From: Tieghemiomyces parasiticus
Taxonomy: Eukaryota > Kickxellomycota > Dimargaritomycetes > Dimargaritales > Dimargaritaceae
Direction: 5' to 3'
Assembly: GCA_027575765.1 (NCBI GenBank)
Contig: JANBPT010000144.1
Location: 1 to 64,000 of the forward strand
DNA: 64,000 bases
Below the pieces are notes generated by a model, which was given only the letters and a program-made list of their open reading frames with translations, did no database searches and was not told the origin of the DNA. This document shows positions 22,112 to 32,790 of this stretch, piece by piece; the stretch's first letter is position 1, and every line of letters starts with the position of its first letter. A program made the translations under genes and the position numbers.

Positions 22112-23362
22112 ATGGCCTCACCCGTACCACCGTCAATGTTGTCCGCACCAGCCACGGATGTGAGCCAAGTGACCGTCTTCACCGGGTTCCTCGGTGCCGG
22201 TAAGACCTCGCTGATTCTGGCCCTTCTCAAACAGCTCCCGGCTGACTACCGTGTGGTGGTGCTCAAGAACGAGTTTGGTGACGCCGAAACCGACAGCGCC
22301 CTCGTCCGCGAGAGCAATATCGCCGTCCAGGAGATGGTCAACGGCTGTCTGTGCTGCGTTCTGGTGGGCCAGATGAAAACCGGGTTATTGGAACTCAAGG
22401 CCAAATACCGGCCGCACCGCATCCTGATCGAGACCAGCGGCTCAGCCTTCCCAGCACCAATTGCCTGGCAGGTCCGAGAACTGGCCGACGAGGGTTTTGC
22501 GCTCGACTCGGTTGTGACCGTCATTGACTGCGCCAACTTCACTGGATACGAGGATACGAGCTACACCGCCAAGATGCAGGCCCAGTACACCGACTTGATC
22601 CTGCTCAACAAGCACCACTTGGTAAGTGAACGGCGGTGGCCCTGCCGCGCGCCAGCACCAACCTACTTGCCGGTGGGACCCCGTCCCATGGCCCCAAGCT
22701 AACCCTGTATTGCCTCGCACTGGGGCCCCCTAAAAACCTTGCATTTTATGGCCCGTCGGGCCCCCTAGGTCTCCGAACGCGATCTGGATACTGTGATCGA
22801 CCGCGTCAACGACCTGAACACCGACACACCGCGGGTCAAATGCGGCGCCCCCGGAGACGTGCCCATCTCGGCGGACCTCGTCTTTGGCATTGATACCCCG
22901 CTGTTCGCCCTAGAGGCTAAGGCTGCCGGGTCAGCCCTCACGGGGTCCGATGACGCCGCCGGCCACCACCACCGCGACGAGGTGGACCGCCTTGAGATCA
23001 CCAAGGACGTCGGTGCGGAAATTACCGGCTACGACCCGGCGCACCTTGACGTGCTTCTCAAGAGTTTGCCATGTGACGACATTTACCGCGTCAAGGGGAT
23101 CGTACGTTTAACGAAATCCGTAGATCAAACCTCCGGGGCCGACCCTGCGGCCGGGTTGGCCATCCTCAATTTTGCCTTCGGGCGGTACACGCTCACTCCG
23201 TTAACACAGGCCACGTCTGCCGAACGCCACGCCAATACCCTTGTGCGGGTTACGGTACTGGGCCAGGATCTTCGCCTCCATCAGGCCAAACTAGCCGCCG
23301 GGTTCCTAGCCGACAACCAGGCCGACGTGCACTTCCACGCACGGGGCGCTGCGGCGCATTGA
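22112..23362 (+). CDS. CobW/COG0523-family P-loop GTPase (putative metallochaperone)
   Basis: Two exons, 22112-22621 and 22769-23362, in phase 0; intron 147 bp, donor GTAAGT, acceptor CTAG; 367 aa. The Walker A motif is GFLGAGKT (25-32), and the metal-binding GCLCC is at 78-82, the CxCC signature of this G3E family. A short HHH at 236-238 could be a reduced version of the His-rich metal loop. The C-terminal CobW_C domain begins near residue 270. The nucleotide-specificity motif reads NKHH (166-169) instead of NKxD. The N-terminal CPELVPI-like docking motif of ZNG1 proteins is absent, so I do not call it ZNG1. The family delivers zinc or other metals to client enzymes; the metal and client here are unknown. 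Confidence 0.88.
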
Positions 23363-23904
23363 TTACGGGGGGCCATATACCTCCCCTGGAAATAAAATTA
23401 TGCAGCAAGGCAACGATTCCCCTCCCCCTTTGCTTGAATATTTCCAAAGGATATAATATCGTTGGTAATTGCCTGTCCAAGGTGGCGACATGAACAGCTT
23501 GGCTTGGCAAGCCACGGGCGCCGGTGGCGGCTGAATCCAAGCAGTATACATAATGGGACCCATTAGCTATTAGGCCACGTCCAACTGATGAAGAGTGGGT
23601 GGCCACGGCTTCTTTTACATCACAGCCCTGAGGCTTGGCCCCGTGGCGCCATCGTCTATTCTTCCTTACTCATCGACTCCTGTTGTTTCTTGTAGCTGCG
23701 GCCAAGGGATACCGAGGGTGGAGACCCATTCCGCAAGTATTTAGATGCCGAGGCCGCCCCCCTCCTGCAGTACAATAACCACCACCCCGCCCTTCCCCAC
23801 CCGCATTCCCCAACGGGCGCCGTACTAACCCTGCCTTGGCATTGACTCTGGCCCCCTTTACCCGACCCTGCCAACCTCTCCATGCCCAGCACCTTGTCAA
23901 GCCC
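23363..23904. other. intergenic region, CobW to Ugo1-like gene
   Basis: 542 bp between tandem genes. C/T-rich tract at 23760-23900 before the start. Nothing else seen. Confidence 0.5.
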
Positions 23905-25548
23905 ATGGTCTTTACCCCGTTCTGGGACACCGTCCTCGGCCCCCCGTCCACCTACTACCCGGTCCTCGACATTCACGACGCCGCCCATGCCGCCCAAAGA
24001 ACCAGCCTGGGCGGCTTGGCTGCCGATGAGCGCCGGGCGCGGCTCAACTCCCGACGGTGGCAGACTTTCTACCTCCGCCGACCGGTGCCCGCCGGACCTT
24101 CCTGGCTTGACCGAGTCCGCCGCCGCGCCAAAGCCGTCCCGCCCCGCCAACCCGCCCGACTGTTCCAAGTCCGTCCGAGTTACGTGACGGCCGCCCGGGG
24201 CCGTTTAGTGCACTCACTTGCCGCTAGCCGCAGGGCTCCGGCACCTGGCGCCACGCCGGGGTCCCGTGAAGGCGTGCTGGGTCTGTCCTTGGCTGTAGGT
24301 TCGCTGGCCTTTTACTATACCCTGGGATACCCGACCAGCGCTCTGCGGTCCGTCGAACAAGCCCTGCACGTCACGGTGCCTAGCCCGCAAGGCGGGCTCC
24401 GCTCAACCTCCGGTGCGGGCCTAGCTGGTGTCGGCGGGTGGCCCTGGTGGACCCCGCGCCACGCCCGGTACCTGGTCACCCAGATCCACACTGCTGGCCT
24501 CACGTCGCTCTGGACGGGGTTCACCGCCTCCTTTCTTAGCCAGGTCGCCCATGTGGCGTACGGCCATATCTATTCAACTCTGGAACCCCGACCCGTTACC
24601 GCCGTCCAGAACCCAGCGCTGGTCCTTCGCGGGATCATCTACTACATCGGCGGCCGCCTGGCCCAGTTCGGTGCCTCTTTGCCCTTTTACCCGCTGTGGC
24701 ATCTCACTGTGGTTTGGAGGCTGCGGAACGTGCTGGGCGGGCCTACCCTCCATCTCCGTACCTACGCCTGGCATTATTTCCGCATCTTGCGGGACCTGAT
24801 AACCCCGCTCTCCCTGGGACTCGTCCTACGTCGGCCCTGGGTCGTTCTGACCGGGTTGGGCGTATCGGCCGTGTATCCAGTGTACCTGCACCGCGCCCTC
24901 TTTGACTACCTCCAAACCCGGGTGGTGTTCCCGCGTGTGCACGGCTGGATCTTAAGGTGGTGGAGCGCGGCCCGCCCGTCCCTACCGCGCACTGCGTCCG
25001 GGATGGCCACGGCAGTGCCCACGCTGGTGACCACCGGCCCTCCCCCGGCCCCTGGTGTAGCCCACGATCCTAGCCAACCGGCCTCCACCCTCCCTCCCCC
25101 ACCCCGGCCGGTCTCCAGGAGTATTCTCCGTCAGTTCTATGCGGAACTAGCCGGTGTGCTTATGAGCAACGTGGTATCCAAGGCCGTCCTGTACCCGATC
25201 GAAACGGTGTTTTACGCTTGTATCGTTAATTACGAGATGGTCGGCTTAGTCCGCGGCGGTACGTTTATGGCGGCTGCCCAACTGGCACGCGCCGAAAGCG
25301 TACTAGACTGGACCAGCCAGGGCCTGCAACAAAATGCGCTGTGCCTGCCCGTCGAACCCGGGCTTCATGGCCTCGCATCTACGGTGAAAGCCTTGTATTT
25401 GCACCAGGGTCGTGGTGTGCGCAATTTCTATCCTGGGTTCTGGGCTGGGCTACTCTCCGAAGTGTGCGTGTCGCTCGTGGTCCTCCAAGGCGCCTACCTG
25501 GGCTATCGCTTCTTCCAACGGCTCACGCGTACCCGCGGTGCGACGTAG
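23905..25548 (+). CDS. divergent mitochondrial-carrier-like protein (Ugo1/SLC25A46-like candidate)
   Basis: Single exon, 547 aa, from the first in-frame ATG. The C-terminal third carries a carrier-type signature, LYPIETVFY near residue 427, where PxE stands for the Px[D/E] kink of SLC25 helices. An earlier degenerate version is YPTSALRS. There are several hydrophobic helices, including LVLSLAVGSLAFYYTL-like and LLSEVCVSLVVLQGAYLGY segments, and the N-terminal third is soluble and Arg/Pro-rich. This plan of a long N-terminus, only one or two intact carrier signatures and about 500 aa matches fungal Ugo1, the outer-membrane partner of Fzo1 and Mgm1 in mitochondrial fusion. The match is to architecture rather than clear sequence identity; another degenerate carrier is possible. 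Confidence 0.5.
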   Translation: MVFTPFWDTVLGPPSTYYPVLDIHDAAHAAQRTSLGGLAADERRARLNSRRWQTFYLRRPVPAGPSWLDRVRRRAKAVPPRQPARLFQVRPSYVTAARGRLVHSLAASRRAPAPGATPGSREGVLGLSLAVGSLAFYYTLGYPTSALRSVEQALHVTVPSPQGGLRSTSGAGLAGVGGWPWWTPRHARYLVTQIHTAGLTSLWTGFTASFLSQVAHVAYGHIYSTLEPRPVTAVQNPALVLRGIIYYIGGRLAQFGASLPFYPLWHLTVVWRLRNVLGGPTLHLRTYAWHYFRILRDLITPLSLGLVLRRPWVVLTGLGVSAVYPVYLHRALFDYLQTRVVFPRVHGWILRWWSAARPSLPRTASGMATAVPTLVTTGPPPAPGVAHDPSQPASTLPPPPRPVSRSILRQFYAELAGVLMSNVVSKAVLYPIETVFYACIVNYEMVGLVRGGTFMAAAQLARAESVLDWTSQGLQQNALCLPVEPGLHGLASTVKALYLHQGRGVRNFYPGFWAGLLSEVCVSLVVLQGAYLGYRFFQRLTRTRGAT

Positions 25549-26089
25549 TCGAGTGACTGCTCCATGGGAGGCCGTGATGGCGACAGATTTTTTTTTTTTT
25601 TGTAAAATTGAATATAAATTAAACATCTCTAAAGCTCTGGCGCGGAAGGGATTTCGTTGTAGAATTCGCATTATGGACGTTGCATTCCCCTGGAACTTGA
25701 CGGTTAAACGCTACTCACATACAATTGCCCTGAACTGGCATCGTGGTGACGACCGATGCCCCTACAATTGAAATTTGACCGAAAGGAAGGGGTGACGCCT
25801 AATGTGTGCTGACCCTGCACATTATCAGATGGCAGTCCAATCCCCTTTGCCTGGCAAGCCAAGGCAGTGACATGGCTGACTATCTTACCACGCGATCCGC
25901 TGTTCCTCCGAGCCTGCCGTGCATTAGCCCTTCTAGACCGCCTTGCCTCCCCGTGCCCCGCACATCCAGTCTCCTCACTACCCTGTTTCCCAGTCTTGGT
26001 CTCCTCAATACCATGGATCGGACCTTCTAAGAGTTTCTTACTATATCACACTCATTCCCCCCACTCCGACGCCTCGTCCCTAGACGAAC
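25549..26089. other. intergenic region, Ugo1-like to GPI13 gene
   Basis: 541 bp between tandem genes. Contains a 14-base T run at 25588-25601, AT-rich DNA to about 25640, and a C/T-rich tract before the Gpi13 ATG. Nothing else seen. Confidence 0.5.
25588..25601 (+). repeat. poly(T) tract
   Basis: Fourteen consecutive T, 40 bp after the stop of the Ugo1-like gene. It could be a nucleosome-depleting tract or part of the 3' UTR. Confidence 0.9.
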
Positions 26090-29000
26090 ATGGGCGCCAC
26101 GACCTCACGCGGTCCGCGAGACCCTGCCACCCACCCGCGCGCTCGCTCTGCTCCGCCCGCCCTGGTCCGTGCGGGTACGGTCGGTCAGCAATACGCCGTA
26201 AAGGGCCTGTTCAGCGTGTGGCTATTCATCCTGTTTGCCATCGGCCTCCATCTCTTCACCGGCGGGTTTCTTCTCTCGCGGTCCGTTCTGGACGAGACTA
26301 GCACGTGCGATGCTCCCCCGGTCAGTCCCCCGGGTCCGCACTACCGTGGCGAGACGGTGGCTGGTACCGCCGACTGTTGGTACCCGGCCCGCTACCAAAA
26401 GGCTGTGATCGTAGTGATCGATGCCCTACGGTTCGATTTTACAACCCCATTCGACGGGCCAGCCAACGACAAAACTGAGGGTCCCTGGGGGGTGCAGTGG
26501 CCCGCAGAGGGAGCCGAAGCCGCCTCTTCAGACCGCTCGACCTACCCGCCCCGCAGCGCCGGTTATACAGCGCATCCCAACTCGCACTACCACAACCACC
26601 TCCCAGTCCTGACTCAGCTGCAGCGGCAGCATCCGCAGCACACCCAGCTGTTTAGGTTCCTGGCTGATCCGCCTACCACTACGCTACAACGCCTGAAGGG
26701 GCTGACCACCGGCACTTTGCCTACCTTCATCGACCTGGGCAGCAACTTCTCAGGTGCCCAGATCGACGAAGACAACTGGCTGCTGCAGTTTCTCCGGAAC
26801 CGTAACGCCACGAATCCCGACCCCGCGGGCCCACATGGCCTATTCGCCGGGGATGACACGTGGATGTCCCTGTTTCCGCACCTTCTAGCCCCGCCGGCAG
26901 CAGCCGCCCACCCGTTCCCATCTTTCAACGTGTGGGATCTCCACACCCTCGACAACGGGGTCCTCGAAGTACTGACACGACAGACTCCGCTAGACGCGAC
27001 AGATCTTAAGCGGTATGAGACGGCCGCCGAGGCGGAACGGGACGCGACCCAAGCCGGCACTGGTGTCCACTTGGACGGTATGATCCCCGGGGCTTTCCCG
27101 CCGCTCACCATCGCTCATTTCCTTGGCGTCGACCACTGCGGCCACCGGTTCGGCCCCGACCACCCAGCCATGGCTGCCAAACTGGACCAGATGAACACGT
27201 TCTTGGAACGGCTGGCTGCTCAATTGGATAACGATACCCTCCTGGTGGTCATGGGCGATCATGGTATGGACCTGCGCGGGGACCACGGTGGCGACAGTCC
27301 CCAGGAGCTTGAGGCGGCGCTGTTCCTGTACGCCAAGGGTGCTCCACTTGTCGACCCCGCGTGGCTTGCCGGGCCCGATCAGGCGTTAGACCTCACCGAC
27401 TTGCTTACTACCGTCGATGCTGAGCTGGGCGATACCGCATTGGCCGCATTCGTGCGTGGGCCCAACGGCCAGGTATACCGGTCCATCAGCCAAACTGACC
27501 TGGTCCCCACTATATCCCTCCTGCTGGGCCTCCCTATCCCGTTTAACAACCTCGGTACGGTTGTACCAGAACTATTTTTGACGGGCGCGGCCCGGTCGCG
27601 GACCGCCGTCCCATTGGCGCAGACCTTGCGGGCCGCTCAGCTCAACGCTCACCAGCTGGACCGGTACTTTGCTGCCTACATGCAGCACACGGCCGCGGCT
27701 GGCCTCGACGCTGCGACCTTAGGAGAGAACCGGGCGCTACTCCAGCGCGCCGACGCCGACTTTGCCGCATACCTGCATCCCTCTGCCAACGCCGCCGGCG
27801 ATCGGCGGGACCTCGCCCGAGCCGCTCTGGCTAGTTACCTACGCTATACACGCACCGCCCTCATCACCAGCCGCCAGCGATGGGCCCAGTTTGACGGCGC
27901 CCGGATCGGCACAGGTCTTTTGGTCCTCTTCATGACCTGTGTAGCCACGGTTCTAATGGCAGTCCGCATCGCACGATCGCGTGACTACTTCGCTCTGGCC
28001 ATTCGTTACTACGAGCCCATTACCCTGGGCTCCCTCATGGGCGCCCTGCTGGGTCCCCTCACGCTGCGTAGCTGGGCCGTGACTCCGACCGTATGGACGG
28101 CCGTCTTGGCCGCCACTTTGGGCCCCACCAACCTGGGCGCCCGCGACACGCTGCTCCTGGGCGCCGCGATTGGGTCGTGTATCGGTTGGTACGCTGGGGC
28201 CGTCAGGGCCGGAATTTACCACGGCGAACTTATCGACTCTATCCGCCGCGGTCTGCAGACCGAATCAGCCACCCGCCTCCGCACGTCCGTTGATATCTTT
28301 GTGCTTACCCTCGTCCTCCTGTGCCATCTAGTTATTTTTTCATCCAACAGCTTCGTTGTCTACGAGGATCACGTTGTACGCTATCTCCTACAAACCCTCA
28401 TGGCCTACCTGGTGTACCGTGCCGGTAGCCTGGCGGACCGAAACGAGCGAAACGCCGCCCGAGCCCAGGGCCTGACCATCTTGGCCCTCACCCGGCTGAC
28501 GGCCTACGTAACCGTCTGCCGTGAGGAACAGGGCCCCACGTGCGTACCCACGTTTTACGCCTCGGAACATTCCACCACCTCCGCACCCCACGTTGTGACC
28601 GTACTCCTCGCCGCCGCCGTCGTGGCCCCTCACCTGGTTCTTCGATTCCTCCAGCGAACGCGCAACGATCACGGACTAGCCTCCTTGTGGCACCAGTTTG
28701 GGCTTCGGCTGGTCCTGCTCCTCGGTGCAAGCTACTGGCTCGTGGACCTGTGGACCTCTCAGGCTGAGGTGACCGTGGCCTCCGTCGAACCGGAAAACCC
28801 CACCACTACCCCCGCCGGCGCCGCCGCCGCCGAACCCCCAATCGACTTGGGCCGGGCGTGGGTGCGAATCGGTGCCACTTTCACCTGGCATACCGTCAAA
28901 CTAATCCTGGCCCGGCTGGTTTTCGGCCTGACCCTGGTCGTCGGGCCCCTCGCTTGGTATTACCGGCCGTATGCCGTCACTTTAGAAGTGGCCCCGACTT

Positions 29001-29815
29001 CGCCTCGGTCATCGCCATCATCCTCGGCCGGTCGTGCTGCCGAGGATCACACCGGCGCTACGCCGGCCTCCCGCGTTCCCCACCCACGTATCGTCGGCCT
29101 CGACAACATGTTTGGCGCCAGCTACCTCACGTTCTTTGCCATCCTCTTTCCCGTCTTGGTTCTTGTCCAGCTGCCCATGGGCGGCCTCGTGCTCTACACG
29201 CTTTGGTTGCAAACCCTCCTTCTGTTTGACATGATGGCCACTTTCAGGCGAGCCTACATGGGCGATTCTCCCACCAGCGCTAGCACCTTGCCCCACCCTG
29301 ATACCCTCCTCTGCGCCCGCGCCCTGGTCCTGGGCCTCCTCAGCTGGCACGGGTTTTTCACGACGGGCCACCAGGCGGTCATTTCGAGTATCCAATGGAC
29401 CTCCGCCTTTGTCGGCCTCAGTAACATGCACCTTATCCTGTCGGGTCTCTTGGTCACGGTCAACACTCTGGGGTCCTTCATCGTCGTCGGGCTCGCCGTT
29501 CCGCTCGGCGCCTTCTGGCGGTACCGCCCTGAACCGGGCGAGGTTCAAGCCTCTGACCCGTTACCCAGTCGCGTCGGGGTGCACGTCGGGTTATACCTGC
29601 TATACCATACCTTGGTGGCTACGATGAGCGCCGTGTTCGCCGCGGTATTTAAGCGTCACCTTATGGTATGGAAGATCTTTGCCCCCCGGTTCATGTTGTC
29701 CGGTCCCGTCGTTCTAGTGAGCTGTTTGGTGACGGCCCTCTTCGCTGGTGGCTGGGTGGCCTACCGTGTCACTTTGGCGAACCGTCAAATACTGCGGGCT
29801 CTGGGTGCAGCCTGA
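26090..29815 (+). CDS. GPI13: GPI ethanolamine-phosphate transferase 3 (Gpi13/PIG-O)
   Basis: ER membrane enzyme that transfers phosphoethanolamine from phosphatidylethanolamine to the third mannose of the GPI precursor, the group later joined to protein. Single exon, 1241 aa. One N-terminal membrane helix near residues 43-65 is followed by a lumenal alkaline-phosphatase-fold domain. Metal and catalytic motifs in order: VVIDALRFDF, TTTLQRLKGLTTG then DLGSNF, GDDTW, FLGVDHCGHRFGPDHP, and MGDHGMDLRGDHGGDS. From about residue 600 to the end there are many membrane helices. The motif set and the spacing of the motifs match PIG-O/Gpi13 rather than Gpi7 or Mcd4. The first in-frame ATG is at 26090. 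The Arg-rich cytosolic N-terminus is about 40 aa. Confidence 0.96.
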   Translation: MGATTSRGPRDPATHPRARSAPPALVRAGTVGQQYAVKGLFSVWLFILFAIGLHLFTGGFLLSRSVLDETSTCDAPPVSPPGPHYRGETVAGTADCWYPARYQKAVIVVIDALRFDFTTPFDGPANDKTEGPWGVQWPAEGAEAASSDRSTYPPRSAGYTAHPNSHYHNHLPVLTQLQRQHPQHTQLFRFLADPPTTTLQRLKGLTTGTLPTFIDLGSNFSGAQIDEDNWLLQFLRNRNATNPDPAGPHGLFAGDDTWMSLFPHLLAPPAAAAHPFPSFNVWDLHTLDNGVLEVLTRQTPLDATDLKRYETAAEAERDATQAGTGVHLDGMIPGAFPPLTIAHFLGVDHCGHRFGPDHPAMAAKLDQMNTFLERLAAQLDNDTLLVVMGDHGMDLRGDHGGDSPQELEAALFLYAKGAPLVDPAWLAGPDQALDLTDLLTTVDAELGDTALAAFVRGPNGQVYRSISQTDLVPTISLLLGLPIPFNNLGTVVPELFLTGAARSRTAVPLAQTLRAAQLNAHQLDRYFAAYMQHTAAAGLDAATLGENRALLQRADADFAAYLHPSANAAGDRRDLARAALASYLRYTRTALITSRQRWAQFDGARIGTGLLVLFMTCVATVLMAVRIARSRDYFALAIRYYEPITLGSLMGALLGPLTLRSWAVTPTVWTAVLAATLGPTNLGARDTLLLGAAIGSCIGWYAGAVRAGIYHGELIDSIRRGLQTESATRLRTSVDIFVLTLVLLCHLVIFSSNSFVVYEDHVVRYLLQTLMAYLVYRAGSLADRNERNAARAQGLTILALTRLTAYVTVCREEQGPTCVPTFYASEHSTTSAPHVVTVLLAAAVVAPHLVLRFLQRTRNDHGLASLWHQFGLRLVLLLGASYWLVDLWTSQAEVTVASVEPENPTTTPAGAAAAEPPIDLGRAWVRIGATFTWHTVKLILARLVFGLTLVVGPLAWYYRPYAVTLEVAPTSPRSSPSSSAGRAAEDHTGATPASRVPHPRIVGLDNMFGASYLTFFAILFPVLVLVQLPMGGLVLYTLWLQTLLLFDMMATFRRAYMGDSPTSASTLPHPDTLLCARALVLGLLSWHGFFTTGHQAVISSIQWTSAFVGLSNMHLILSGLLVTVNTLGSFIVVGLAVPLGAFWRYRPEPGEVQASDPLPSRVGVHVGLYLLYHTLVATMSAVFAAVFKRHLMVWKIFAPRFMLSGPVVLVSCLVTALFAGGWVAYRVTLANRQILRALGAA

Positions 29816-30630
29816 TTGCTTTTCGTATTATCGTCGTTTGAAATGGCTTCCGAATTATCACTTTTGCGCTGTTGGCCGCGTGGCAAACCTAACGATTGTG
29901 GCGGCCGGTCATTCCCCGCTTCCTTATTGATTTTGCTTTGACGGTAATATTTTATAGCATGCACGATAATTTACCAACGCAATCGTAGGGCAGGGTGGGG
30001 TATGGCCGGGAGTGCGGCCCGAAGGAAGACCGCCACATGAAACAAGGATATGGGAGCCGGTCGAGAAGGGCGGCAAGTGGGTTGGCTGATTTTGAGTGGG
30101 TGGTATAATTTGCCACCTGGTCCAAGCTGACGCTTTGGTCACACGACTCACAGAATATGGCTGAGGGCCAGGTTGGGAGAAGGCCTCTTGACATGGGTGT
30201 GGACTCGGCTTTGGTCACCTCGCACTGCGAAGTAAAGGTCGTTCCGTACAAAGTATAGGTCAGAAGGACTGGGATGGCTGTCTGCTAGATCGCACGCTGT
30301 GAACCACCCGGTGATCAACAAGTGGCTGACCTTATCTCGGTCAGGAAATCGGCGCTTGAGGGAAACGTTTTGCCTTAAAAATCGCACCGAAGCCATGTTT
30401 GATGGGAGCTGCCGGAATAGGCCTAGGCCCTTATCCTACCCACCCCCGGTTACATTAGCCACTTTATGGTTTCAGGACACCAAATTTAATAAATAATAGC
30501 ACCCGAAATTAATATAAATGCCCGTCAAGCCTCAAATAATGCAGGTCAAGCGTCAATTCAAAATATTGAAATCAAGGTTGGATGCTAATCCCTCATCTTT
30601 ACTCTGATGCTAAACTCCCTCTGCGTTGCC
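29816..30630. other. intergenic region between convergent GPI13 and secreted-protein genes
   Basis: 815 bp of AT-richer DNA with AATAAATAAT-type A/T clusters near 30485. Holds both 3' ends. No gene seen. Confidence 0.5.
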
Positions 30631-31395
30631 CTAAAAACAGGCCTTGGCCGCTGTGGCCAGATTCTGACCCACAATATTCATATAGGAGCTCTCCGTCGCC
30701 CCACTGCTGGGCTCAGAGTTAAATCCCGCAGCGTAGGGAAGGTTCACAAATTGGCAGGTGCCCACGTCCGGTAGGTTATCTACAGCCCCATGCTCGTCGT
30801 GCCCCCATCCATCCAAAACGCTGTTAACGTAGGAAGAGGCTTCGACACTAGGCTGCCAGCTCGACCCGAGGCTTTTCTCCATATGCGAGCGGATTTTGGT
30901 CAATACCCGCGTATCGTTACTGGCGAGTGCGTTCTGGTAGTCCCTCTCGCTCATAGTCATCGATGTCATTGCATCGAACAATGCGTATTGGAAATGGTAT
31001 GCCTCGTCCATATTAATAGGGCGTAAGGTAAAAATACCGTCGACCTTTGTTACGCGATAGGTATCACGGCCTCTCTGAAACGTAGGCGTAGAGGTTAGCA
31101 GGTTGCCGTCGCACGTGCCCTGGTTCATTTTCCCAAAGTAGTTGGTGAGTTGTTCCTCGATGGAACCGGGCTTGACTGAAGAGGATTGGCTATGCAGTCC
31201 AGTGAAAGAAAAAAGGCGCGTAAGTCTGCTGGCTCTATTTGGCTTGGGCGGCCCAGTTTCATCCATACCGGTGAGGGCTTTGCGGGCAATCTGGCAGTAT
31301 CTCTTGGTTTTCTTGTCGTTCGTCGGAGAAGAATGGGCGACAGAAATGAGTAAAACGGTGCAGCCCAGAAGAACAGCCGGCGTAGTAACCTTCAT
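30631..31395 (-). CDS. putative secreted protein, unknown function (254 aa)
   Basis: I do not recognise the family. The start at 31395 gives a clear signal peptide: MKV, a hydrophobic core (AVLLGCTVLLISVA) and a likely cleavage near AHSS. The mature chain is soluble, about 230 aa, with cysteines in RYCQIARKAL, GTCDG, GTCQF and the last residues KACF, consistent with a pair of disulfides. A Thr/Tyr-rich middle includes a Met-rich helix (DAMTSMTMSERDYQNAL). No membrane anchor and no obvious GPI site. TATA boxes lie upstream. It could be an effector-like or cell-surface protein; this is only inference from secretion and lack of homology. Confidence 0.75.
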   Translation of the reverse strand: MKVTTPAVLLGCTVLLISVAHSSPTNDKKTKRYCQIARKALTGMDETGPPKPNRASRLTRLFSFTGLHSQSSSVKPGSIEEQLTNYFGKMNQGTCDGNLLTSTPTFQRGRDTYRVTKVDGIFTLRPINMDEAYHFQYALFDAMTSMTMSERDYQNALASNDTRVLTKIRSHMEKSLGSSWQPSVEASSYVNSVLDGWGHDEHGAVDNLPDVGTCQFVNLPYAAGFNSEPSSGATESSYMNIVGQNLATAAKACF

Positions 31396-31464
31396 GGCGA
31401 CTGGCTTAGGTGGGAAGCTGACGGGGTGGGTGGCGTGAGGTTGGTACGGGCCTATCAAGGGTAA

Positions 31465-31471
31465 CTATATA
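31465..31471 (-). promoter_or_regulatory. weak TATA-like element of the 254-aa secreted-protein gene
   Basis: TATATAG on the minus strand, about 70 bp upstream of the ATG at 31395. Less likely than the box at 31524-31531 to set the start. Confidence 0.3.
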
Positions 31472-31523
31472 ATGTGAATGAGCTCGGGTTTAATGACAGT
31501 TTACCGGTCGGAAGCAGGCGTAG

Positions 31524-31531
31524 CTTTTATA
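31524..31531 (-). promoter_or_regulatory. TATA box of the 254-aa secreted-protein gene
   Basis: TATAAAAG on the minus strand, about 130 bp upstream of the ATG. A start about 30 bp downstream would give a 5' UTR of roughly 100 nt. Confidence 0.55.
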
Positions 31532-32599
31532 TTTCTGGGCAGCAAAGGACATCAGGGACCCGAGCCAAGCTATAGTAGTCTCGCACTAGGGATGTGGCAG
31601 ATGGAAACCAAGGGACGGCGGGAATACGGCTGGCCATCATGGTTTGGGGGTTGTTTTTTTTTATGTGCGACCATCGACAGGATGTCTCTAACAGGGCGCT
31701 GTACTCCCCGCTCCTCTCGCGAGAATAACGCCTCTTTCTGTACGTACCACCAAGGATGTCTGGCGGTGGTGCACACCCAGAACTATCGAACCTTTACCCC
31801 ATGTAGCGACTTGCTATTGGCCACCTCTTCTCGCGCTATCGCCCGAGGTGGCCAAGGAAATGCTACGCTGTGGGTCGACCCCAAGTTAGGCGTGCGGAAT
31901 ACTACATTCTGAGTTGCGATTTGTCGTAGGCGAGACCCCGAGGGGTAGGTGATTGCAATGTTTGCAAGCTAGATAAAAGTCAAGTCAAAGACATTAGTGG
32001 TTAGGTTTGTGGGCTTTTATAGCTGGAAAATGTGTGGAGGGTTGAGTCTTGGTAGTAGGTCATGAAGGGTTCTCGGTGCGTTTGCCATGGCCAATCTTTG
32101 GCACTAAGGGGGCGGTGGTTGTTCCTGTATGGCGCCGCGGTGGCTTGCAGGGTTCTGTGGACGTCGACTTTAGGATACTGACACTCTTGAAGATCACCGT
32201 GCTGGCTGTGGTGCCTATTAATGTCTCCTCCATTTTTCGCCCTATTTTCGAAAGACGCAGAGGATAAAAAGATACCAATGGTGCCGAAACAGGAACTGAG
32301 AATTTTCAAGACCTTTTTCTGTACTTGACTGGGACTTGAATTCCCTATTTGTCTTTCGTTGTTCCTTTACTCATTGTACCGTGTATTCCTTTTTATTTAC
32401 CGCTTATCCCGTTGCCTACATGTCCCTTTATCCCCTATCCGCCGTCCATTACTCTTTACTCTTCTATTCGTAGATTCGTCTTCCCCTTGGTCCTTGGTTC
32501 TAGTCCTTTTCCAATCGGCGCTACCGTTAGTATACCATTTCCCCTTGTCCACCTTAATCGTAAAATACCCCGAAAAAATTCACCAAAAAATACTGATAA

Positions 32600-32790
32600 C
32601 TTCGGAAATATCCAACCTCTCTGGCTTTCCCCTCCGTTTTATCGCCTATACTCCCGCCTTGTATCGTTTGAAATTTCCTAGAATTCGGCTGCCCTATTTG
32701 CTCCATTTTCCCTTATACTGTTCCCCTACCCTTATAGCTCTCTCTTCTAGCCTTAAGCCAACCCATAGTTTATTTAGGAATAGAATATAT
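32600..32790 (+). repeat. diverged repeat family, copy 1 (direct)
   Basis: Shares blocks with copies 2 and 3: CCTCTCTGG, a TTTATC core, CTTGTATCGTT and ATTTCCTA, then about 100 bp later an AGCC..AACCCATAG block. The offset to copy 2 is a steady 620 bp. Confidence 0.65.
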
